Assembly (NCBI RefSeq): GCF_040412425.1
Contig: NC_089781.1
Coordinates: 56,761,468 to 56,825,467, forward strand
Length of the DNA stretch: 64,000 nucleotides
Direction: 5' to 3'
From: Macrobrachium rosenbergii
Taxonomy: Eukaryota; Arthropoda; Malacostraca; Decapoda; Palaemonidae
Shown: positions 55,102 to 64,000 of the stretch, piece by piece
How positions within the stretch are numbered: the stretch's first letter is position 1
How the letters are laid out: each line of letters starts with the position of its first letter
The notes under the pieces: model-generated
What the model was told of the DNA's origin: nothing
Seen by the model: the letters and a program-made list of their open reading frames with translations, nothing else
The model's database searches: none
Program-made: the position numbers and the translations under genes

Positions 55102-58044
55102 GCCAAGAGTTTCCGATTCGAAGGGAGGGAGATCAGCCGTGTCTGGGATCTCATACTGCGGTTAGACTCCGCTGACAAGCCATTCCCTTGATATGTTTTC
55201 GCGGCTGTGAAAGCTTCTCCGATATTTTGAGAGCTTCGACTCGACCTCCGCCGAGAACCTCTCCAAGCGAGTTCGCAAATGCCTCAGGGTCAAAGGCAGG
55301 CTGGCGAGGAGGGCTTGGTCTTGGTGCCCTCTTACTCGCGCCTTTGCCCGAGGTTCCAGGTTTGCTCCCAGAGGCTACAGGTGCGGACCTTAGCCTTCGA
55401 CGGCGGGAAAGGAGATGCTTTTCTGGAAAGCCGAGGACTTAAGCCCTTAGCACTTCCGCAGAAGTCTTCAACTTCAGCAGGGACAGCTGATGGGCCCCTG
55501 TCACCCAAGGTGAACTTTCCAAACCCTGAAAAGGAAGATACAGAGGAAGATGGGAATCAAAAGAGGCGCCGCCCGCAGCCTCACTTACCTCACTACCTAC
55601 CATGGTCGTCTGTATTCATAGGTTCCAGGTCAAGTCTAAAGCGGCGGCGTCCTCGACACCTCCGCATAAGGATATCCTCTTGGGGTGGCTGGTTTGCGTC
55701 CTGGATCTGCTGGATGATAGAGGTTGGCCAACTCACAGAACGCAGCAACAACCCGGGCGCACGAGGGTAGACAAGTCCACGCAACTTGGCGTGAGGACAT
55801 AAGGCTTCCCGACGGTACATTTCTTCGAACCTTCACCCAGCGCGGAGAGACTCAAAGGAAGTCTTCTTGGGACTGGGTCCGCCTGGAAAAGTAGCGACAG
55901 TGGGTTGAACTGAAATATAAGCCCGAAAACAATATAGCACTAAGCGAATACTTAAGGGGCGTAAGGAGCGGGAAAGCGATATCTTACCGACTCGTCCTGG
56001 ATGCTGGCGCACAGAAGCGAAGCAGACTTCACAGCCGTCAGTGCCAAACAATAAAGGTCATCAGCCGGACGCACAGCCGAGTATGGGTCCGGCACTGCCT
56101 CTTATAGGGTTATGGAGGAAGCAGTGCACCCCGGCTCCTCACAACGCGAACAGTCTGTAAGTGTAAAAAGTACATGAACCTACCACTCGTGTCCCTAAAG
56201 CCGGTAGGCCAGGGTATTTCAACCTACTGCAGATACTCCGGCGGAGAGGAAGGAAAAACCCTCGTCAGAGGCAGGGCCAACAAACCAAGTTAGCAAATTT
56301 ATTGAGCAGGTTACTTCGGTCACGGAATACTCCGGCGAGCGGAAGAACTGGGAACAACAAGGCCCTACCACAAGGACTGCCAGCAAATAAAGGCAATGAA
56401 CCCTATAGGGCAGAACACCGGACCTCAATTAAAACATATAAAGTAGTGTAGTGGCGGAGTGAAGCTCCTCCGCCAGGATATAAATAAATATATATAAGAT
56501 TCAAGTGATGGTAACAATGAAAGAATCATATCCGAGAGACCCGGAGGCACCTCTCCCGGGCTGACCCTCCCGCCAGAAGAAACCATGAGGTGGGTGAGGC
56601 GACTGTCATCGCAAGGCCAAATTATAGCTATAAGCGGAGTAGCGCCAATCAACAACTAAAGCAAATCGGCGGAGAGGTGAGAACAAAAGATAGAATGTTA
56701 AAAATTATTTCGATCCTTAGAGTTAGTCAAATGAAACATCAAAAAACAAGCTCAGCGCTGCAGGGGACTAGCTCAAGGGAGGGAGCGAATCTCTCCACCA
56801 GAGAGTCCCCAACTGGGAGAAGCGCCATCTACAAGTCACCGCTCGAGGAGTAGGCAAGAGCTGGCCTGAGATGAGGAGGAGGGAGGGTTGGTGGGGTAGG
56901 AAAGAGGAGTAGGCTAAGAGTGAGCAAAACAGGAGACAAGGGGAAAGTGGTGCCATTGACTGCAATCACATGCCGCGTAAGGAAAATAATACTAGCGGCA
57001 GCAGGACAAGCCTACTCGAGGAAAAGGGATCGCGACCAAGGTCTCAACTACGCCCAGTGACTCCTGCTAGGCAAAGCCTAGGACATCACGTCTTAGGCAT
57101 GGCCTGAGGCTAACGGAGAGGACAAGGGAAGGGTGGGAGGAAATAACCAGGAGAGAAATTCTTGTGCCAAAAGTACAATGGGGCCGAAAGAGAGGAAATA
57201 AGAGGCAATTATAGCCTGAAGGAGACACACCCGGCAGACTCTACCTTAGAAAGAAGGAGGAGGACAAAGGGTCTCACTCTGCCACCCAGCAGCCACTGGA
57301 GAAACAACAACAAAAACTCCCTCAACCTGAGGTCCACCCCATAACCTACTAGGAGGCGGGAGGTCAAAACTTAATACGGGCCTATCAGTATGAAAGGCAG
57401 GGGATACCCACACAACAATCCAATAAAAACCCATCACAAATATACACAATATTACACCAAAATATATAGCAAGAATAATGTGCTTATCTGCGGTGCGTAG
57501 CCTGGCTCCGGAGCGGCCGCCTTCGAGCTGGCGCTACCCGAATGAACAAGGCAACAAAATCGTATAGCACCAGCGCCAAGAATATGATAATAATAATAAT
57601 AATATTGGTAAATAAGTGCAGACCAACATAGAGACTCATCCCAGAGGAGAAACCTAAGCGAGAGATAGCGGGGAACCCTATAGAGGAACCATGCGAGAAG
57701 TCAGTCATACAAAACAAACTCCAATAAAACACCCGCCCAGGAAGCTTCATGAGGATAAGATCCAGGGAAAAAGATAAGTAATATAGACAAAGAGACAGCC
57801 GAACAGAATAAACTGGAAGGGAGTAATCTCACGTCGACATGGCTGGCTGGGGGCCTTGTGTGTCATAAGCAACAATCCTATATATATGAAATGCGGACTG
57901 ATGCAGCCACACTTATCACAAAAACCCCACAACTAAGATGGTACTTAACTTAGAGATGGTGAAACTGTGAAGACATGATGTAGTAGGAAACACCCAAAAA
58001 ATCAAAACACAAAATTCTAAATTGGCCCAACGATCACGTGCTAG
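55102..58044 (-). mobile_element. DIRS-like element B, 5' region
   Basis: GC-richer sequence upstream of the recognisable gag on the minus strand, up to the 5' terminal repeat. 55100-55840 probably encodes the N-terminal gag (serine-rich frames on both strands); 55840-58040 is likely the non-coding leader. It contains AATAA-type triplets near 57585-57603. The part at 57930-57990 matches 16870-16960. Open frames here on + (55279-55770 and others) I regard as shadows. Confidence 0.5.
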
Positions 58045-58384
58045 AAAATGGAGATAGTGTAGGTGGCGCTGGTGTCGCGGCCTGGGCGGGCGCATGAGCG
58101 TGGGGCTGGAGCGGCTCACCAGCTCTTCGAGGTTTTGACATGGGGATATCTGTCGGAGTGTGGCTCTGGTTGTGATCTTTCACTCTCACCTTGGTTATAC
58201 CGACGTCTCCTTTGTGGAGCAGTGATCTGGGGTGGCCCAGCATTCTGAAAGCTCTTTTTCTCTGGTATATCTAGCATTTTATACCTAGAAATTCGTGTTA
58301 GTATGGAATTTCACCGGCTGACACGGGGCTGGACTCAGAAAACAGGTTTTGACATAGGAAAAACCTATGTTTGGTACCTTCTGT
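58045..58384 (-). mobile_element. DIRS-like element B, 5' inverted terminal repeat
   Basis: Direct-strand counterpart of the repeat at 50250-50590 (inverted relative to it). It ends CACGGGGCTGGACTCAG, then AAAACAGGTTTTGACATAGG and AAAAACCTATG. With the other repeat it bounds an 8.1 kb element. A third copy of this repeat is at 16981-17290. Confidence 0.75.
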
Positions 58385-59149
58385 GAGTCCTCAAACCCAC
58401 CCCCTTTCTCTGATGAATAAGCATGGGACGGGGGGAAACATTTATCTTGCACACACCTGGTGTGTAATGAGGAAGATAGCCAATATACTCATGGAAGATA
58501 GCCCAATATATACAGTTATTTATATCTGTGCGAGTAAGACTAAGGAAAAAGCCGGGAGGCAATGTGTGGACAGGAGATAGAGCCCTCCTGTCCTGAGTCC
58601 TTTATATTCTATCACTGTGCCAACATGCACTCTTTTAGCCAGACCAACTATAAGGGAATTACTTGAGATTGGTTGATCTGTATTATGGAGCCCAGGGGGA
58701 ACCATGAGAGTGTAACTCCTTTGAGGACTCGCAGCAGCTGCCAGAAATAGGTTTTTCCTGTGTCAAAACCTGTTTTGCAAAAAAAATACACATGAGAGAG
58801 ACAGACAGCTTTAAGTCTCTCTCAGACAGATAGCTTTAAGTCTCTCTGACAAAACCAGTTTTCTGAAGATTTCTTTGCTTCATATTCTCCCACATTTTCT
58901 TTGAGAAAGCATTATATTATATTTTACCATAAATTCATTCTATATTGTTAGTTAAAAGTATGATTTCTTGCACTAGACTTATAAACTTTTAAAATTTATA
59001 GTTGTATCTTTAAAAAACAGGAACTGTTCAGGTCTATAGAAATCTGGATCTTTGAGGTTCAGTTCTATGAAGTTTTATTAGTGCTTTGTCTCCAGACAAA
59101 TAATTTGAGACTTGGTCGCACCAAATTCTATCAGCAAAGACATAAATAA
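58385..59149. repeat. family R copy and unassigned sequence
   Basis: 58530-58740 is a direct copy of the repeat arm at 24330-24690. It ends CCAGAAATAGGTTTTTCCTG, then TGTCAAAACCTG (58744-58776), an inverted version of the end at 58345-58375; so 58345-58776 is bounded by inverted ends. A 33 bp imperfect tandem repeat (agctttaagtctctct twice) lies at 58808-58852. The rest to 59149 is AT-rich with nothing recognisable. Confidence 0.55.
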
Positions 59150-59549
59150 AGTGGTAGTTTTATATAAGTAACTTACCAAGTAATTACATTGCTATAGTTT
59201 CTATTAACTTCCACCTAAAAATTTTGAAATTCGTGGGTCACGCTATTTTGTTTGGCCAGGTGACTAACCCCGCCCACTTTCGGGGTAAGAGAGGAACAAC
59301 TAGCAAAAGTATTCAATTTGTTTCTGCTGGCTAATGGCTGTACACCAACTTTTAGCAACAGCTCTGATTTTGGAATTCGTCTTTCCTATTGATTTCTCAT
59401 TGTATTTGGTGAAGTATTCTTGCTTTGATAGCCTTTCAGCATTATTAGATAGAGTTAGTCAGCATTTTTGCCTCTGCTAACAGTTCTCTTTATAACGACT
59501 GTATTACTGATTGTGACTTTGGTTGACTTGTTTTTGACTTGTTTTCCAA
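59150..59549 (+). mobile_element. DIRS-like element C, 5' terminal repeat and leader
   Basis: Begins near AAGTAACTTACCAAGTAATT and includes GGGTCACGCTATTTTGTTTG, CCGCCCACTTTCGGGGTAAG and AGAGGAACAACTAGCAAAAG. I recognise these words as the leading repeat of a common decapod retroelement family (recall only). Its partner repeat would lie beyond the window end. Confidence 0.55.
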
Positions 59550-61950
59550 ATGTCAGACTCAAGTTTGTTTAACTTTAGTTAACTGCAGTTGCAGATTCAT
59601 TCTATCTGCTGCAGACTGTAGGGGACAAATTTGTTCAGAGGACTTGCCGATGTAATGAATGTGAACTGGGACAGTAAAGTTGAAGACATAAGATCTTGTT
59701 TAAACAAACTGGCTAGAATAAAGAAAAGTTACAGCCAGATGGATTAGTAAGTCTTTAGCTAGTCAGGGATCTCCTGTTGATCATGATATTGATAATGCTA
59801 ATGTCGAGATTGACGTTCCTGTTATTTCTGTTGATCCCATACCCAGTTCTCCTGCTATGCAACCCGCTCCATTGCAGCTGTCGCTACAGGCCCAACACCA
59901 TTGCCAGCTTTGAACATAAATTTGATGAAAGGTTTAGACAGTTATTTGAATCCCTATTGCACAAATAGCAGTCTTGATTTATGGTCCTTATAGACAATAA
60001 GAGTGATTGGAGCGCTGACCATCTAGTGCCAGTACAGTGTCAGTGAGGCACCCAATTGTGCCTAGTGTCAGTAATGTGTTGATGGGGAGGTGGCTGCGTC
60101 CGCCAATTCTACTAGGCAAGGTCAATGTCATACTCCCTAAACTTGGGGAGAGTCACACTGATAGCCTAAAAGGGAGGTGGTGGTCTCCCCATGGGTAATC
60201 GCCCCCTCTATTTGAACTATTTATTTGAATCAGGTTGCAGCCAAGCACCTTTGGAAGGCATATTCCTGGATGTGCATCATCTTTCATGCTCTTCAGATGA
60301 TTCTTCTCCCAGGTACCAATGGGGTTTTGTGGATGAATCACACCCTTTGAAAAGACATGCAGGGTGATGTGTGTAAGCTCTCCTCCAAGTACAAGTGTAA
60401 ATTCAAGGAACCTGTTGCAGTCTCTCCGTCTTGCAGTCATTGGGACAGAGAGCAGCTTCCAAGTATCCTGTTTCTCATAAGCACTCATCGTCTAAGTGGT
60501 CTTTTTCTGAGCGTCTTCTTGCACCCGAGACTCCTCTGGCTCCTGAGTGCCCTGCAGTGTTGGAAGCTCCCTTGACTGCCAAACCCCCGGTTTCTTCAGC
60601 TTGCAAATTGTCTGGTGCCCAAGCGCCCATCTTCGTCCATTCACTCTTTGATTCTGGTCGCCAACTAAGATGAAGCACCCAGTGGTTCCTAGCTTCCTTT
60701 GGTGCCTGATCTTCTGTTGGCGCCAGAGTGTCACCATGCTTATGCTGCCAACGCTTTGACTCCTTCGGCTGTTATTGTTCCCCGAGCAGTTGGGCACTCT
60801 TCTGTGTCTCGAACTTCCGTGCCTCAGGCTTTACCCTTTTCTAGCAAGCAAGTGCCCTCTGTGGTAGACCCAATTCAGAGGAAGCTCGACAGTATTTTGA
60901 GCCTGTTGAAGAAGAGGCTCATATCAACCCCAACCCTCACGGACCTGGCTTTTGTCTCCTGTATCCTCGGGCGAGAAAACTTATTGCTCAAGATACATGT
61001 CCTTCCCAGCTTACTGCATCTGCTAAAATAATCTTACTATAGTACCTTCAGTACTTTTGCCTGCAGCTCCTTCTTCGCCTGTGTCGACTTTTCTTGGGGA
61101 GTCACAGTCTTCCGAGTCTTCAAGACTACCCAAGTTAGTGCTTTCTTCTTCTGCCAAGAAAGCCTTCAGTGTTATTGAGGGATGGCTAGCGGAGAAGAGA
61201 GAACAAGTGAAGTATTTCAAATCCCCCTTCTAGATTATCAGAGAGACAGCTCTTTTTATTCCACAGGGAAGCTCCTTCTCTGCAAGTTTCTGCCTCCTCC
61301 CAGGGGCTTCTTGAGTTGATCGATTCCTCGTAGATCTTTGCTTTGCTTCAGTGAAGATCAGTCCAGTTCAGCAGACTTCCACACCTTCTGAAGAACTTGT
61401 TCAGGTATTTGAGTGTTGAGTTTTCTGCCTCAGTTGGGCAGTGGGCTCTGCCCACGTAAGATTAAGGGACTGCCTCACTATTCCTGAAGATAGTGCCTCC
61501 GACTTGTTGGGGATCCTCTCTTGTATCAATGAGGACTCAGGATGTGGTTCCCTGGGAATGACACCCTTTACGTGAGATTTTAAAGAAGAGAACTGTGGTG
61601 TTCCTACACCTCTAGGTGAGTGACTCCCTCCCAGAAGTCAGCCCTTCTGTTTTCCCTGTTGGATCATCATCACCTGTTCCCACAGGCTACAGTTCTGGAG
61701 ATTTCTTCGGATCTTCAGAAAAAGAATAGAAGCAAGATCTTGCCTGATCCTCCCTAGGCGACCCTAAGGAGTGCCTACTCAAATCCCCTCAGGACAATTT
61801 CCTGCTGGGCTCTTAGATCCCGTTCGTCCAAGCAGTTGAAGTCTCCAGGCATTAAAGAGATCCTCATCCCAATTTGCCTCTCACAAGTGTTTCATCCTCA
61901 GACTTCTGTGGGGCCAGGCTGTCTCTTCTGGGAGAAGTGGAGAGAGGGGG
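59550..61950 (+). pseudogene. DIRS-like element C, gag
   Basis: Starts MSDSSLFNFS at 59550; further pieces in shifting frames are VNWDSKVEDIRSCLNKLARI (59660-59720), IDVPVISVDPIPSSPAMQPA (59808-59870), VDPIQRKLDSILSLLKKRL (60868-60925) and KLVLSSSAKKAFSVIEGWLA (61133-61190) followed by EKREQ. This is a long Ser/Pro-rich gag typical of one DIRS-like lineage, unlike the gag of elements B or D. Frame-breaking indels occur every few hundred bases. The start ATG is chosen because a coherent frame begins there just after the leader. Confidence 0.7.
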
Positions 61951-62560
61951 CAGAGCCCTTGATTGTATCAATGTTTTGAGAAGCCTATTCTATTCCCTTC
62001 AAAGAAAAGCCACCTTTAAGCAGCTCTCCAATAACATTGTCAGCATACTCCAAAGGCTCGAAGAAGTCTTTGCCCCTCTCAGAAGTAGTGTTGTCCCTTC
62101 TCAGGAAGGGGGCGATAGAATTAGTAGAGAATGTGGGCTCCCCGGGGTTCTACAATTGTCTTTTAGTGGTGCCCAAAGCTTCAGGGGGCTGGAGGCCCGT
62201 CCTGGATGTCGGTGCATTGAATGTCTTCATTCAGAAGACAAGGTTCAAGATGGAGATAATCGAACTGTCATATCATCCACCGCCAGGAGACTGGATGATG
62301 TGTATAGACATGCAGGATACATACTTCCACATCCCAATACATCGGGAATCGAGGAAGTTTCTGAGGTTCATGTTTGGGAACAAAGTGTTCTAGTTCCGCA
62401 CTCTGTGTTTCAGGTTGTCGTCAGCCTCAAGTCTTTACCAAAGTGCTGCTCCCTTAGTAAATAAGCTCCATCTGTTGGGAATCAAGATATCCCTTTTCAT
62501 TGACAGTTGGCTACTTTAGGCCCAATCAAAAGAAATGTTGGAGGACCTTAAAAGGGACTA
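61951..62560 (+). pseudogene. DIRS-like element C, reverse transcriptase
   Basis: The best-preserved RT in the window. Frame 62037-62393 reads SAYSKGSKKSLPLSEVVLSL, then GAIELVENVGSPGFYNCLLV, VPKASGGWRPVLDVGALN, GDWMMCIDMQDTYFHIPIH (first catalytic Asp in CIDMQD, about 62310) and RKFLRFMF. The frame breaks at 62393; FIDSWLL near 62500 corresponds to YLDDWLL with Asp to Ser in the catalytic pair. So this copy is inactive. Confidence 0.85.
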
Positions 62561-63740
62561 CTCCTAGCCCAGGAGCTGGGATTGATCATCAACGTTCAGA
62601 GTCTCAGTTGATTCTATCACAACAGATTCTTTATTTTAGGGATGATAATAGACTCAGGGTTTTCAAGTTTTCCCCTCACCCAGAAAATATAATTATTTTC
62701 GTGAATGGATGGATCTTACCTGGGACATTATGATCATAGAACAATTACGTTTCTCGCCGTTGAGACTTCATATGAGACTGATCAATTCTTCTTAAGATTC
62801 AGTTTGGAACAGGAGAAAATCTTGGACTTTTGTGTTCGAGGATAGCCAGAAGCAAAGGGTCCTGTGCTGGTGGAGCTTAGGGAAGGTTGTCACAAGGGAA
62901 ATCTCTCCTTCCGTTGAACCCCAACCTAGACTTCTTATCAGACGTGTCGAACCTAGGTTGAGGAGCTCTGTTGGGAGACAAGGAGATTTCAGAGACCAGG
63001 TCTCTAGAACAAAGAAATTGGCACATAAGTGTCAAGGGAGTTGAGAGCAGTTTATGTGGGTTACAATTTTCCAAAGAAGAAGAAGTGTACAGCAAGACAA
63101 TCACAGTGCACTCCGACCTTGCGACGGCCCTGGAGTATATAAAAAACCAAGGGGAGACACACTTTCTCCCTTTACGAGACAGCAAGGGATCTTCTGCTTT
63201 GGGCAGAGCAATTTCAATTCAAGCTTCTTACTCGCTTCATTCAGAAGCTCAGCGTTCTGGCGGGCAGGCTAAGTCGCTGAAGACAGCCCAGGTGTACTGT
63301 GGATCCTCATGTTTGCTCGGATCTTTGGAGGTTGTGGGGACTCGGTCAGAAGACCGTTCATTTAAGCCCATCATCTCCTCTGTTATGCTCGCCAGTCCCG
63401 AATCCTCTTGCGTGGACAACTGATGCCATGCTTCAGGACTGGTCAAACAGTCACTTTATGCATTTCCCCCCTTCAGCATGATAAGAAAGGTAATCAACAA
63501 ATTCCAGACTCGCCAAAATCTGTCAATGATCCTAGTGGCCCCCTTTTGGCTAACAAAGGAATGGTTCCCAGATCTTTTCGACCTCCTCGCAGACTTTCTA
63601 AGGCTGCTACCTCAAAAACCTCATCTGCTGAAACAACCACTTTTAGTGTTTTCATCAGGGATTGTCTACTCTGGCTGACAGGGTACAGACTGTTAGGTAA
63701 CTTCTCAGAAAGAAGGGGTTTTTCAAGATTGGCTTTGCAA
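62561..63740 (+). pseudogene. DIRS-like element C, RNase H region
   Basis: RNase H pieces: SLEQRNWHISVKGVESSLCG (63001-63060; Glu block changed) and KTITVHSDLATALEYIKNQG (63092-63150; catalytic Asp in HSD). The usual bridge follows: LFAT-like text (63350), LAWTTDAMLQDWSN (63412-63452), MIRKVINKFQ (63478-63510), LSMILVAPFWLTKEWFPDLF (63520-63580) and LADFLRLLP. Several frame changes. Confidence 0.8.
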
Positions 63741-64000
63741 GCTATTGCCAAATGCAGGCAACAGTCCTCTGATAGAGTATATTAGGCTAAGTGGACAATT
63801 TTTAGAGAATGGTGCAGGAATCACAGTGTCGTCTTCTCAGACATCTATAGCCAAAATAGTAGACTTTCTATTATATCTCAAGACCAACAGGAACCTGTCA
63901 CCCTCAACGATCAAGGGTTATAGGGCCATGTTAAGGTCTGTCTTCAGACACAGGGAGTAGACCTTTCCCTAATCAGGATTTATCTGATCTAAGGTAGATC
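63741..64000 (+). pseudogene. DIRS-like element C, tyrosine recombinase N-terminus (cut by window end)
   Basis: Frame 63745-63960 reads SSSQTSIAKIVDFLLYLKTN and NLSPSTIKGYRAMLRSVFRH: the helical core-binding domain of a tyrosine recombinase. After a frame change, SLNQDLSDL continues. The catalytic domain would lie beyond position 64000. Confidence 0.8.

Noticed and set aside
55279..55770. 163-codon + strand frame in element B
   Set aside because: It lies antisense to the likely gag N-terminus and has no recognisable domain; treated as a shadow of a GC-rich region.

Overview
This is a eukaryotic, animal, very repeat-rich window. I infer a decapod crustacean (shrimp, crayfish or crab type). 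The reasons are several DIRS-like tyrosine-recombinase retroelements, a tRNA-derived SINE, LINE and gypsy types I associate with decapods, long (CA)n, (GA)n and (CT)n runs, and spliced host exons in AT-rich introns. The species is inferred from recall, not proven. There is no complete host gene. Nearly every long open frame belongs to a decayed mobile element, and almost all carry stops and frameshifts.

Left part (1-9 kb): a pogo-type MITE, a SINE, a (CA)n run, and five spliced exons (2507-5642, + strand) of an ABCC10/MRP7-like ABC transporter covering the end of a transmembrane domain and most of nucleotide-binding domain 1. Several of these exons are frameshifted, including at the Walker A loop.

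9-20 kb: a decayed DIRS-like element on + (9.0-14.4 kb) is split by a 2.15 kb TTAA-flanked piggyBac-type non-autonomous element built on five ~370 bp tandem units. A terminal fragment of a second DIRS-like family (15.7-17.3 kb) abuts a minus-strand gag remnant (17.3-19.96 kb), which is split by another TTAA-flanked element (1588 bp).

20-26.5 kb: a LINE remnant on + (20.6-23.0 kb), a possible terminal host exon on - (23.03-23.30 kb), and an inverted-repeat pair enclosing a ~42 bp AT-rich minisatellite (24.3-26.5 kb).

26.5-40.6 kb: a nested stack. A gypsy LTR element on - (LTRs at 26519-28467 and 39338-40580; gag, protease and integrase remnants; reverse transcriptase missing) is split by an I-clade-like LINE on + (about 30.4-38.17 kb, with RNase H and a (TAA)n tail). 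That LINE is split inside its endonuclease by a pogo/Tigger-type DNA transposon remnant (33171-34524). Two more MITEs sit in the gypsy LTR and gag.

40.6-50.2 kb: a second copy of the TTAA/tandem-unit element (43979-46136) splits another DIRS-like element (gag 42.6-43.97 kb, RT/RNase H 46.1-48.9 kb). A 229 bp tandem triplication with inserted MITEs follows.

50.2-64 kb: a structurally near-complete DIRS-like element on - (50250-58384) with inverted terminal repeats, an internal complementary region, gag, RT/RNase H and tyrosine recombinase. A different DIRS-like element on + follows (about 59.15 kb to the window end), cut off inside its recombinase. Taken together, the window records successive insertions whose order can be read from the junctions.
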